From contig RZYF01000004.1 in NCBI GenBank assembly GCA_010014665.1, positions 1 to 36,361 of the forward strand: a stretch of DNA of 36,361 nt, given 5' to 3'. The position numbers and the translations under genes are program-made. This DNA comes from Candidatus Saccharimonadota bacterium (GTDB lineage Bacteria; Patescibacteriota; Saccharimonadia; Saccharimonadales; Saccharimonadaceae). This document shows positions 18,166 to 27,308 of this stretch, in pieces. Each line of letters starts with the position of its first letter. Position 1 is the first letter of the stretch. The notes under the pieces are model-generated. The model was given only the letters and a program-made list of their open reading frames with translations. It searched no databases and was not told the DNA's origin.

Positions 18166-18752
18166 ACCGGCTCCTTCAGCTGTTCAGGTATAGGGTCGTT
18201 AAAGCGCACAAACGGTAAATCCCCTGTACAAAAGCTATCGCCTAGGAACGGATACTGTATCTTATAAACTACTGTGATATCACCGTGCATGGCGCTATTC
18301 ATGTCAAAACCAAGTTGTTCTGCAACTTCAGCAACTCGCAATTCGCTTGGACCTTCAACCTCTATAAGTGGCTGTAGCCAGGGCCACTCGTCGAGTACAA
18401 TCTCAACATCGCCAAGTTTCCATGTCTCACGTTTTGATTCCTGATACGAACCACCTTCAAGCTCAAGTGCTCTGTAGATGTCAACCATATTGTCGAAATC
18501 ACTCACCTCCAACTCGATCTCCTTCATACCATCGAGGCTTAATTTGTCGATCTGCTTGTATGCAGTCGTCACTTTATCGCCCTCGTCACGGACTCGTATC
18601 CAACCGCCCTTTGCTTTCATGGCAGGATTATCAAATGTGTAGCGTCGCATTGTCCGCATTGGTTTTTCGCATATCGCACCAAGACCAGTCAATATGGCTC
18701 GTATATCATCATGATTAACACCATAAAACTTCGCTTCAATTTCTGTATTCAT
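18162..18752 (-). CDS. CYTH-domain protein (class IV adenylate cyclase / triphosphatase family)
   Basis: N-terminal ExExK motif (MNTEIEAKF), RYTFDNPAMKAKGGWIRVRDEGDKVTTAYKQ. Start at 18752; the track extends to 18767. Confidence 0.8.
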   Translation of the reverse strand: MNTEIEAKFYGVNHDDIRAILTGLGAICEKPMRTMRRYTFDNPAMKAKGGWIRVRDEGDKVTTAYKQIDKLSLDGMKEIELEVSDFDNMVDIYRALELEGGSYQESKRETWKLGDVEIVLDEWPWLQPLIEVEGPSELRVAEVAEQLGFDMNSAMHGDITVVYKIQYPFLGDSFCTGDLPFVRFNDPIPEQLKEPV

Positions 18753-18779
18753 AGCTCTATTATACAATTATAGCTTTTC

Positions 18780-20138
18780 TTATAGATCATCGGCAGGCAC
18801 ACGCTTTTGTTCTGTTGTATCGCGATCACGCACCGTCACAGTGTCATCTTCAAGCGACTGAAAATCGATAACTATACAAGCTGGCGTACCAATTTCGTCT
18901 TGACGACGATAGCGCTTACCAATATTTCCGTTGTCGTCCCATTCGCAAATATACTTTTTCGACAAGGCATCATAAACTTCACGTGCTTTAGAAACTAACT
19001 CCGGCTTGTTTTTTAACAACGGAAAGACAGCGTATTGTACCGGCGCAAGTTCAGGTTTAAGTTTTAGAACAGTTCGAATTTGGCCCTCACCTATACTTTC
19101 AACCGTGTAAGCATCACTTATGACAGCCATAAACATGCGCCCCATACCGGCAGAGGTTTCTAATACCCATGGAATGTATTTTTCACCAGACACTGGCTCA
19201 GTATAGTTGAGATCCGTACCACTAAACTTCATATGCTGACTAAGGTCATAGTCAGTTCGGTCATGTATCCCCTCCATTTCGTCAAACCCAAGACTAGGAA
19301 AGTTATATTCGATATCCCATGCATCACTAGCATAGAACACAAGATTTTCGTGTTGATGCCAACGAAGGTTTTCAGGTTTTATTCCAAGCTCATTAACATA
19401 CCAGTCCCATCGCGTCTGCTTAATTTTCTCATACTGATCCTTGTTTTCATGTGGCCGCACGAAATACTGAGTGTCAGCTTGTTCCATTTCACGCGTCCGA
19501 AAAAGAAAATTTCGCGGCGAGATCTCGTTACGAAAAGCCTTTCCGATTTGTGCGATACCAAACGGAACTTTCATGCGCGTCGTATCAACAACGTTTTTGA
19601 AGTTAAGATAAATACCCTGGCACGCTTCACCCGGCAAATATACTGGGCGTTCGTCCTGTGCCGTAAAATCGCCAAGATTTGATTTGACGAGCAAGTTGAA
19701 TGCTCTTACTTCTGTAAAATCTTTCTCACCACAGTTCGGGCATTTGATCTTATTACGATTTTCATCAAATAGTTTGTTGAGCTCCTGTTCACTCATCTTT
19801 TCATCAGCAAACACACCGATACTACCTAACTCTTTGTCAGCGCGGATACGAGTATGACAGTTTTTACACTCCGCAAGTGGGTCGCTAAAACCGCTCGTAT
19901 GCCCTGAAGCATCCCATACCTTCGGATTTTTAAACATTGCGCTATCGATACCGACAAAGTCTTCTCGCTGATGTACGTTAGAGCGCCACCAAGCTCGTTT
20001 AATATTGTTAAGTAATTCAACGCCGTAGGGACCAAAATCATACAACCCAGCTTCGCCGCCGTAAATCTCGCTTCCCTGATATACAAAACCCCGTCTCTTA
20101 CATAGGCTTACGATGTCATCTAGCTTAGTTTCACTCAT
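18780..20138 (-). CDS. glyS: Glycyl-tRNA synthetase (single-chain, class II)
   Basis: LCKRRGFVYQGSEIYGGEAGLYDFGPYGVELLNNIK, FRNEISPRNFLFRTREMEQADTQYF, PWVLETSAGMGRMFMAV. Start taken at MSETK; the track extends to 20171. Confidence 0.93.
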   Translation of the reverse strand: MSETKLDDIVSLCKRRGFVYQGSEIYGGEAGLYDFGPYGVELLNNIKRAWWRSNVHQREDFVGIDSAMFKNPKVWDASGHTSGFSDPLAECKNCHTRIRADKELGSIGVFADEKMSEQELNKLFDENRNKIKCPNCGEKDFTEVRAFNLLVKSNLGDFTAQDERPVYLPGEACQGIYLNFKNVVDTTRMKVPFGIAQIGKAFRNEISPRNFLFRTREMEQADTQYFVRPHENKDQYEKIKQTRWDWYVNELGIKPENLRWHQHENLVFYASDAWDIEYNFPSLGFDEMEGIHDRTDYDLSQHMKFSGTDLNYTEPVSGEKYIPWVLETSAGMGRMFMAVISDAYTVESIGEGQIRTVLKLKPELAPVQYAVFPLLKNKPELVSKAREVYDALSKKYICEWDDNGNIGKRYRRQDEIGTPACIVIDFQSLEDDTVTVRDRDTTEQKRVPADDL

Positions 20139-20250
20139 ACAGATTCGCACCTTTCTCCATGTTGGCAACATGACGATAACTAATTAGTAATTAGTTTATC
20201 ATACCTCTGTTGCTACATTATAGTTTTGACAACCATCGACTGAGCCAAAA

Positions 20251-20928
20251 TTAATGTGCAACTACCCTCTCAGCCAACCAACGAACCGTAGTGTGTAACT
20301 CGGTATTATCTATTACGATTGATGCCGTTTTTGGCGTTTGAGCACAAAGTAGCCGCAAAAATTTTATATGATTTGTCGTGAATTCACCGTGTTCATTGAA
20401 GCCAAAAGCCATAGACTCAATATCAAAGGTGTAATTCTTATCTTCAACTAGCTTCATCCCGTTTAAATCAGTTGCCAGATTTAAACCTTGTCCTTCAAGA
20501 ATAGCTAATTGTAACCAAAACCATGATACCGTAATATCGATATGTATATCAAAATCATTTAACGATTCAAACACGATCAAAAGTAATCTATAAAAAGCTT
20601 CGTCTTCGATCTGATCAGTAACCTTAGATACCCTAGCTATGGCTCCATAAGCAAATTGCATCCGATCGTAATCTGACAATATGTGAATAAAAAATGTATC
20701 CATTCTCGCCCCTGTTAGGGTCCACATATCACCTTTCCCGGATACTAAATTGACATCCGATATCGACAAAAGTTCAATCCCGCCAGCCAATTTACTTTTC
20801 TCCCGACGCGCCCCTTTTGCTATAACACTAATCCTACCATTCTGGGGAGTTAGTAACTGAAGTATTCTGTCAGCTTCACCGTAATTAGTACGACGTAAAA
20901 TAATTGCTTTCGTGCGTAAGTTTTTCAT
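20251..20928 (-). CDS. recO: DNA repair protein RecO
   Basis: N-terminal OB-fold pattern RTKAIILRRTNYGEADRILQLLTPQNGRISVIAKGARREKSKLAGGIELLSISDVNL. Confidence 0.85.
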   Translation of the reverse strand: MKNLRTKAIILRRTNYGEADRILQLLTPQNGRISVIAKGARREKSKLAGGIELLSISDVNLVSGKGDMWTLTGARMDTFFIHILSDYDRMQFAYGAIARVSKVTDQIEDEAFYRLLLIVFESLNDFDIHIDITVSWFWLQLAILEGQGLNLATDLNGMKLVEDKNYTFDIESMAFGFNEHGEFTTNHIKFLRLLCAQTPKTASIVIDNTELHTTVRWLAERVVAH

Positions 20929-21293
20929 AAAATCATTTCTTGTACCGAAATCAACAGCTGTTCAGGCGTCAGGATAGTTTTGTTTAATACTGCAACTACC
21001 CCATAATAATGCAATGTTTTCGCGTCGATATCGGGGCTATCCAGAGAAGTACATACTATAACAGGAATTTTTTGTGTATCTTCGTAAGTTTGAAGCTCAT
21101 GGAGTAGCGGTAATACGGTATTCGTATTTAAGAGCATATCCGCCAAAATAAGATCGGTTGGTTTTGAGCCTAATATCCCAAAAGCCGCTTCGGCATACTG
21201 GATAGCTGTGACATGATATCCACCAGCTTCAAGTGTGGACCTGTAGCTATCTGCTAACCACTTGTCGTCTTCTATTATCAAAATATGCTTCAT
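20925..21293 (-). CDS. Single-domain response regulator (receiver only)
   Basis: HILIIEDDKWLADSYRSTLEAGGYHV, LILADMLL (phospho-Asp), VCTSLD, LNKTIL. ATGA overlaps with both the kinase and recO. Start at 21293; the track extends to 21410. Confidence 0.85.
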   Translation of the reverse strand: MKHILIIEDDKWLADSYRSTLEAGGYHVTAIQYAEAAFGILGSKPTDLILADMLLNTNTVLPLLHELQTYEDTQKIPVIVCTSLDSPDIDAKTLHYYGVVAVLNKTILTPEQLLISVQEMIL

Positions 21294-22000
21294 AGCAAAG
21301 ATATTTGAGCTGAATATGGCATCAATACCGACACGGTCACTCCACCGGATCGATGCTTTATAAAAGCCAACTGACCCTGCATAGTATCTGCAAAACGTGA
21401 AGCGATCCAAAGCCCCAACCCACTGCTCCTTGGTCTATCACCTTCAATCGGGAATGCCCCACGCCCCGTTTGGCTACGAATCATTTCAAATTGCCTACGA
21501 CTCATCGGTGGCCCGTAATCTCTTACAGAAAACTTCACACCCTTCTCTACAGCTTCTGCAGAAATAACCACGCTCTCTCCCGTAACGTTATGCTGGAGCG
21601 CATTGTCGCAAAGGTTAACTAAAAGTGCCACTAGAAGCGAACGGTGACCGACAACCGCACCTGCCCGTCTAGATACCCTTACGGATATAGTTTGCCCATG
21701 CTGTCTTGCAAAAGGATTTAACTCATCTGCGACAACACGGCACACCGTTTCCGCCATCAACGGTTCGGTTTCAAACAAACCGTCTTCTAATCGACTCGTT
21801 TTAGTTAATTGATCAACTAAACGCAAACTTCGTTCTACAGTTAGTATAAGTCTTTCAATAGTCCGTGTTTGGGGTGAACCAGATGATTTCAGCTCTAGCA
21901 CGAGCTGGCGCATCAATACAAGTGGCGCTTTTAACTCATGCGCAGCAACATAAATAGATGGTAAACTCTGGTTTTTCTGATAATCTAAACCCTCACTCAT
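21290..22000 (-). CDS. Soluble sensor-less histidine kinase (HisKA + HATPase)
   Basis: H-box AAHELKAPLVLM, N-box LVNLCDNALQHN, VRDYGPPMS, SSGLGLWIASRFADTMQGQL. No TM segment or sensor domain before the H-box. Confidence 0.88.
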   Translation of the reverse strand: MSEGLDYQKNQSLPSIYVAAHELKAPLVLMRQLVLELKSSGSPQTRTIERLILTVERSLRLVDQLTKTSRLEDGLFETEPLMAETVCRVVADELNPFARQHGQTISVRVSRRAGAVVGHRSLLVALLVNLCDNALQHNVTGESVVISAEAVEKGVKFSVRDYGPPMSRRQFEMIRSQTGRGAFPIEGDRPRSSGLGLWIASRFADTMQGQLAFIKHRSGGVTVSVLMPYSAQISLL

Positions 22001-22092
22001 ACTTACCTCATTATATCATCTAGGACTCAGGTAAATGAAAGAGTAGGATTAATAAAAGATATCGATGATTTACTACTCAGTCGATTCTTTTA

Positions 22093-22749
22093 TTATGGAT
22101 TGAAATCGATAGACTTAGCTACTACTTCTTCAAAGTCTTTGGTAAATTCGGTCGAATCTGAAGCAACAACTACAGTTTTGTCTCTAACTTTGAGTACTAT
22201 CATTGTGCCAGAGCGATAATTGGAAAATTTGCCATCAAGCTTCACGCCCGTCAGATTATTTATTGTAATTGGGTTTGAGCGAAGATCTCCTTTTTTTACA
22301 AGTCCATCATATCGACGCAAGAATGACTCGTAAACATCACCCGATATTACGAGGCGTGTAGCAAACGGTGTTGAGGCACTAACTGCCGGCACCGAACCTG
22401 GATGCAAATACGCTTCGTAGTTCTCACCGCGTAGACCGTCTTCTGCTATATAGACACTCCAAGTTTTAGGATAACTAAACGAAACTGAGCCTAAATCTTC
22501 CGGACCAATTAATTTACTGTAAGGTTGCTTCTCTTTTTCCAAAAAATCTTTCTTGTCAGCTTCGATCTGGTCATTCACCGCTTTAGTAACCGCTGCTTCA
22601 ACCTTTTCTTGTACATTATCTCTATGATCGACGTAATTCGAATAAGCCCATATAAAAGCTCCACCTAGTACCAAACTTAGTATGCTCAGTAAAATACACA
22701 TCACCATCAATGGGTTCGCTATTCCCTGTTCTTGTTTTATTGAGTTCAT
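22093..22749 (-). CDS. Hypothetical membrane-anchored protein (218 aa)
   Basis: N-terminal TM (NPLMVMCILLSILSLVLGGAFIWAYSNYV), then charged linker and an extracellular domain. Promoter TATAGT 6 nt from the ATG. Confidence 0.75.
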   Translation of the reverse strand: MNSIKQEQGIANPLMVMCILLSILSLVLGGAFIWAYSNYVDHRDNVQEKVEAAVTKAVNDQIEADKKDFLEKEKQPYSKLIGPEDLGSVSFSYPKTWSVYIAEDGLRGENYEAYLHPGSVPAVSASTPFATRLVISGDVYESFLRRYDGLVKKGDLRSNPITINNLTGVKLDGKFSNYRSGTMIVLKVRDKTVVVASDSTEFTKDFEEVVAKSIDFNP

Positions 22750-22761
22750 GGTTATACTATA

Positions 22762-23262
22762 TCAAAAATTGTATATATTGAAAGCACCCGATTTTTCTGA
22801 CGGTATTTCACCGGGTAACGAGAACCCATAACTTACCAACCGAAAGTGCCGACCTTGGGATTTTTGGTGAGCTACGTATTCTTTGAGTTTAGGCATAAAT
22901 TTTTCAGCAAAAAATACAAAAACATGCGACGTTTCCTCGGGAAGTTTATAACGCCACATATCGCCCAGCGATACATCCACACGATCCTTGAAAAGTCGCG
23001 TTCTATAGCGTGATATCCAGACCAGAAACGGGTTTAGCTCAACCCCACTCACTCGTGCCCCACGTTTTGCACATGCCAGCAATATTTTACCGTCACCACA
23101 TCCTAGGTCTACAACATGGTCTTTGGCACCAATCTTGAGAGTTTTAATAACTTCTTCTAGATCCTTTGAAAGAGTCGGGACATACGGAGGCCCGAAAGCT
23201 ACTATTCCTAGCCACACAACTAACAATATAGCTACTAAGCTCCATGCAAATAATTCCAGCAT
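22762..23262 (-). CDS. Membrane-anchored class I SAM-dependent methyltransferase
   Basis: N-terminal hydrophobic helix, DHVVDLGCGDGKILLACAKRGARVSGVELNPFLV. Confidence 0.8.
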   Translation of the reverse strand: MLELFAWSLVAILLVVWLGIVAFGPPYVPTLSKDLEEVIKTLKIGAKDHVVDLGCGDGKILLACAKRGARVSGVELNPFLVWISRYRTRLFKDRVDVSLGDMWRYKLPEETSHVFVFFAEKFMPKLKEYVAHQKSQGRHFRLVSYGFSLPGEIPSEKSGAFNIYNF

Positions 23263-23268
23263 ATGTCG

Positions 23269-23478
23269 CTATACCTCGTCGAATCGTTTTTTTAGAATAG
23301 TTATGTCGTTTTGTAGAATCTCGAGTTCATTTGTGATCTCTTCAGCTAATTGTTCAGCTTTCTTATATTGCACAAGGGCTTCTTCTAATACAAAATCATC
23401 ACTCTCGAACCAACCAACCAGGTTTTCTAGATCAATAATCTTTTGACTGATAGTTTTCTCGCTATTTTTTTGTGACAC
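23269..23478 (-). CDS. xseB: Exodeoxyribonuclease VII small subunit
   Basis: 69 aa, LENLVGWFESDDFVLEEALVQYKKAEQLAEEITNELE; overlaps xseA by 17 nt. Confidence 0.85.
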   Translation of the reverse strand: MSQKNSEKTISQKIIDLENLVGWFESDDFVLEEALVQYKKAEQLAEEITNELEILQNDITILKKRFDEV

Positions 23479-24553
23479 GTTTAACCTCCGCTTTGATTAT
23501 ATCGCTTGCACGCTCAATTTCGATATTTTCTCCTACGACGACATTACCTCGAACTAGAGCATAGCCACGAGCCAAAACAAAAGACGGGTCATAGGCCCGC
23601 AAAGTTCTGAGTTGATTCTGAATTTTTTCATTTTGTAACTTGGCACTATCGCGCATCCGATCTATGGACATCATTAGATGTTGCCGAACTTCATCAACAG
23701 CGTCCTGACAACGTAGATCTGTCACATCTAGAGCATGTTTGATGGCGCGCTCACAGTTTCTGATAATCTCGTTACGATCCGGCGTAATTAACTGAGCCGC
23801 ATGACTAGGCGTAGCGGCACGTACATCCGCTACGTAGTCCGCCAAATACTCATCAGTTTCATGCCCTACTCCAACTATTGTTGGTATACGGCTAGAGGCA
23901 ATTTCACGCACCAGTGCTTCATCGTTAAAAATAGCCAAATCATCAGCACTACCGCCGCCTCTAACTATAGCTAGAACATCACATGGTTGCTCCTGCTGGT
24001 TAAAGTACCGTATAGCACGAATTATCTGATCCGAAGCACTAGCACCCTGGACTTGAACATGAGCAACTAATATATGCGCCCCACCCCACCTCTCGCCGAT
24101 TATACGTATAAAATCAGCGTAACCTGCTGCCTGAGTACTGCTAATAACAGCAATGTTTTCCGGCATTTCAGGTAAACTACGTTTTCGCTCAACCGCAAAT
24201 AAACCTTCTCTATCAAGTTTGATCTTTAATAATTCTACCGTTCGCTTAATAGTTCCTTCGCCAATCGGCTTAATTTCTCTAACCGTTAGACTAAATTTAC
24301 CCCAGGCAGTCAGCCTAGGAGTCCCCACTACTTGTATTCGCATACCGTCTTCTAGAGGTACTCGTAGGCTAAAAATCATCATAAAACACCCGAGTGAACT
24401 ATCAGTGTCTTTCAGGTCAAAAAAAACAAACTTTCCCTGGTTTACCTTGAAGCTAGCGACTTCGCCCTCGACTACGATAGTCGGAAAAGCATACTCAAGC
24501 GACTGATTAATCAGCGCTACAGCATCGCTAACCGATAACGGGAGGTTTTTCAT
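23462..24553 (-). CDS. xseA: Exodeoxyribonuclease VII large subunit
   Basis: LSVSDAVALINQSLEYAFPTIVVEGEVASFK, AVISSTQAAGYADFIRII, VRGGGSADDLAIFNDEALVREIASSRIPTIVGVGHETDEYLADYVADVRAATPSHAAQLI. Start at 24553; the track extends to 24604. Confidence 0.93.
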   Translation of the reverse strand: MKNLPLSVSDAVALINQSLEYAFPTIVVEGEVASFKVNQGKFVFFDLKDTDSSLGCFMMIFSLRVPLEDGMRIQVVGTPRLTAWGKFSLTVREIKPIGEGTIKRTVELLKIKLDREGLFAVERKRSLPEMPENIAVISSTQAAGYADFIRIIGERWGGAHILVAHVQVQGASASDQIIRAIRYFNQQEQPCDVLAIVRGGGSADDLAIFNDEALVREIASSRIPTIVGVGHETDEYLADYVADVRAATPSHAAQLITPDRNEIIRNCERAIKHALDVTDLRCQDAVDEVRQHLMMSIDRMRDSAKLQNEKIQNQLRTLRAYDPSFVLARGYALVRGNVVVGENIEIERASDIIKAEVKRVTKK

Positions 24554-25571
24554 GCTTACCATACTTTTTAAGAGCCGAGTTGTAACAAACATATCCACTA
24601 GCAATAGTTAAAAGAATCATTGAGGTTCGAGCCAATAGCACACCAGCTAGCGCTGTACTGGAAGCCATAGACGAAGCTGCCAAAAACAGCACCAGTATGG
24701 CTTCGTACCCACCAGCACCGCCAGGTGTTGCAAAAAAAATCGCTACCATACCAGCTAAACCCTGTCCAATTAATATCGGAGCTGGATTTACGATATATCC
24801 AAGTGACCAAAAAGCTATAAAAAACATCAGCGTCTCTGCGAAATTAAAAATCACACCCCAGCCCAAAGGCCTCAACAAATATTTAGGATGCCCTCGAAGT
24901 TCCATGTAATCACTGTGTAAGTCATCGAAAAACTCTGTAATCGTATTTGTTTTAACTATGTCTTTCTTGAGTCGAAACCAACGCTTGATTTTTATATTCA
25001 ACAAACTATCCATAACTAGTTCAAGTTTTTTTAATCTACTACGGTCACCTAGTAAACACATCGAGAGCAAAGTACCCAATACCACCGCCGTAACCATCCC
25101 CGAAGCTGCCAAAATAGTTGTCCGCTGTACTCCGACATCCACTGTCACTAATATCGTCGCGACCACCAATAAGCCTGCATATGCTATGAACATCGCGGCA
25201 AATTTCACAAACTGCGCCAATGTAGCGCGACCACTACTTACCCCAAGCTTATTGAGCCGCCAAGTCATAAATGATACTCCTGACACCCCTGCTGTTGGAA
25301 AAACGTGATTTACAAAATTCAATTCCAAAGCCATGCGCGGCATCTCTGACCAGCCAACATTTTTCAGATCACCACGCTGTTTTAAGTACGAAAAAATCAT
25401 AGCACCATGGGCATAATAGCTCAAAAACTGCGCGGGGACTATAAGCAAAAACACACCCAGGTCAACAGAACCCAATAGACGCCATGCATCTGCTATATCG
25501 TTACGAGCAACAAACAAAACCAGTCCGACTAAAACTAGTGTAATAATACTTAGCCAACTTTTAAATGACAT
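24528..25571 (-). CDS. Lysylphosphatidylglycerol synthase TM-region / UPF0104-like membrane protein
   Basis: Multi-TM; FLSYYAHGAMIFSYLKQRG, VNHVFPTAGVSGVSFMTWRL, ATPGGAGGYEAILVLFL. Confidence 0.8.
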   Translation of the reverse strand: MSFKSWLSIITLVLVGLVLFVARNDIADAWRLLGSVDLGVFLLIVPAQFLSYYAHGAMIFSYLKQRGDLKNVGWSEMPRMALELNFVNHVFPTAGVSGVSFMTWRLNKLGVSSGRATLAQFVKFAAMFIAYAGLLVVATILVTVDVGVQRTTILAASGMVTAVVLGTLLSMCLLGDRSRLKKLELVMDSLLNIKIKRWFRLKKDIVKTNTITEFFDDLHSDYMELRGHPKYLLRPLGWGVIFNFAETLMFFIAFWSLGYIVNPAPILIGQGLAGMVAIFFATPGGAGGYEAILVLFLAASSMASSTALAGVLLARTSMILLTIASGYVCYNSALKKYGKHEKPPVIG

Positions 25572-25601
25572 ACTATTTATTATACCTGTATAATTGACCG
25601 T

Positions 25602-26789
25602 ATGGATACACTTTTTATACTTGGTCGTCAGCCTGAAATTGGCTTAGCAGAGCTAGAAGCATTGTCAGATTCCAGCTCAGTGCACCAAATAAACGACACT
25701 TGCGCCACGGGCAAAGTCGACATAGCATTTTCGAGATTAGGTAGTAGCCAAAAAAGCGGTCCTATCCTAGCCGTGTACAATACTACCGACATTCATAAAG
25801 TCTTCGCTAGTCTAACAAACGAGATCCCAAGTCTTATTGCTAACATGCCAACCGAGGGTAAAGTCAAACTCGGTGCCAGTTTATATGGTTTCGACGCCAC
25901 AGCATATACACTCCAGGGTGAACTGCTTCGTCTCAAGAAATATCTTCGTAATCATGGACGATCTGCCCGTGTCATCCCGAACGAAACCGTCGCCTTATCC
26001 AGTGCTACAACTTACCATAACCACCTCACCCGAGAACTTGGACTAGAGTTCGCCCTGGTTCGTGATGGTAAACAAACTATTGTTGCACGCATGATAAACG
26101 TCCAAGATATTGACAACTACCGCATCCGTGACCGCGAACGACCGAAACGCGACGCTTTCGTCGGTATGTTACCCCCTAAGCTAGCGCAGACCATGATCAA
26201 CCTAGCTCAAGTCCAACACCAACAAGCGCTCTGGGATCCGTTTTGTGGCACCGGAGTAATCCTCATGGAAGCAATGTTACAAGGTATTAGTGTCTACGGC
26301 AGTGATGTAAGCGAAAAAATGGTCAAATACACCGACCTAAACATAGCTTGGTTGATTCAACACTACAATCAATATTTCAGTAGTAACCAAGACGTACGCT
26401 ATGAAACGTTTGTTGGTGACGCCACAAAATTTCAATTATTAGTAGAACAATCGAGCCGCCTTCAGTCTATCGTTACGGAGACTTACCTGGGTCAACCGCT
26501 TGGCGGACAACACCCTAGCGAAGATAAAATCCACGATATTATACGTGGGGTCAACAAGATTTCCCGTGATTTTCTAGAAAATGTCTCCAAACAAGTTGCT
26601 AGCGGCACCAGACATTGCATTGCTTTTCCGGCCTGGTACATAGATGACCACGAATATCATCTACCGGTCATAGACGAGCTAGCAGATCTTGGTTTTGAGC
26701 GAATCTCTTTTGCTTCTACGTCAAACATTATCTACCATCGCGAAGACCAGATAACTGCCCGCGAAATTTTGGTTTTAATAAAAAACTAA
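25602..26789 (+). CDS. Trm11/TrmG10-like SAM-dependent RNA/DNA methyltransferase
   Basis: RDRERPKRDAFVGMLPPKLAQTMINLA, DPFCGTGVILMEAMLQGISVYGSDVSEKMV (motif I). Motif IV region reads IVTETYLGQPLGG. Confidence 0.82.
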   Translation: MDTLFILGRQPEIGLAELEALSDSSSVHQINDTCATGKVDIAFSRLGSSQKSGPILAVYNTTDIHKVFASLTNEIPSLIANMPTEGKVKLGASLYGFDATAYTLQGELLRLKKYLRNHGRSARVIPNETVALSSATTYHNHLTRELGLEFALVRDGKQTIVARMINVQDIDNYRIRDRERPKRDAFVGMLPPKLAQTMINLAQVQHQQALWDPFCGTGVILMEAMLQGISVYGSDVSEKMVKYTDLNIAWLIQHYNQYFSSNQDVRYETFVGDATKFQLLVEQSSRLQSIVTETYLGQPLGGQHPSEDKIHDIIRGVNKISRDFLENVSKQVASGTRHCIAFPAWYIDDHEYHLPVIDELADLGFERISFASTSNIIYHREDQITAREILVLIKN

Positions 26790-26793
26790 AAAA

Positions 26794-26810
26794 TAGCCCC
26801 TAGTGGGCTA
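26794..26810 (-). terminator. Putative terminator of the 105-aa minus-strand gene
   Basis: Inverted repeat TAGCCC-N5-GGGCTA; on the minus strand it is followed by ATTTTTTAGTTTTTTATT. Confidence 0.55.
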
Positions 26811-26838
26811 AATGCGTTATAAAAATATTGTCCGATTA

Positions 26839-27156
26839 CTAGAGAGCCCTGGGACTATTCATCCCTCTTGGTCGAGTGACTACGCTCATACTGTTGCTAG
26901 AGTTATAAGCTTGACGACCCCGGACGGCCTTAGCGATCGGTGTATAGCGTGACCTAATACCTAGTGTCGCGTCGCCTTCCATAGCCATGCGCCTAATCTC
27001 ACCTGGTTTTAACCTGTTATGCATAGAAGGTGTTTGTTTTTTGAGTTCTGGCTCAGAAGAGAAATTAGATATAGATACTTTTCTACCTATACTGTTGGCT
27101 GGTGACGTTGGGCGTATCGATCTAAATTTTATTTTATTTGTATTTTTAGGAACCAT
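26839..27156 (-). CDS. Hypothetical basic, low-complexity protein (105 aa)
   Basis: Open frame with its own perfect-consensus promoter and a downstream terminator. No family recognised. Confidence 0.65.
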   Translation of the reverse strand: MVPKNTNKIKFRSIRPTSPANSIGRKVSISNFSSEPELKKQTPSMHNRLKPGEIRRMAMEGDATLGIRSRYTPIAKAVRGRQAYNSSNSMSVVTRPRGMNSPRAL

Positions 27157-27162
27157 ACTTTA

Positions 27163-27191
27163 ATTATATCAAAATAATTATGCTTTGTCAA
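27163..27191 (-). promoter_or_regulatory. Perfect consensus sigma-70 promoter TTGACA-N17-TATAAT
   Basis: TTGACA (27191-27186), 17-nt spacer, TATAAT (27168-27163). Predicted +1 is the A of the ATG at 27156. Confidence 0.85.
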
Positions 27192-27308
27192 GTTGCTTAT
27201 ACTATTTCTGTCCTTTAGACTCAGATACGCTAGACATGAGATTTATACGGTACATTAAATAGACTAATTACACCTATCGAACACCTTTATGCTATCATAT
27301 AAAATATC

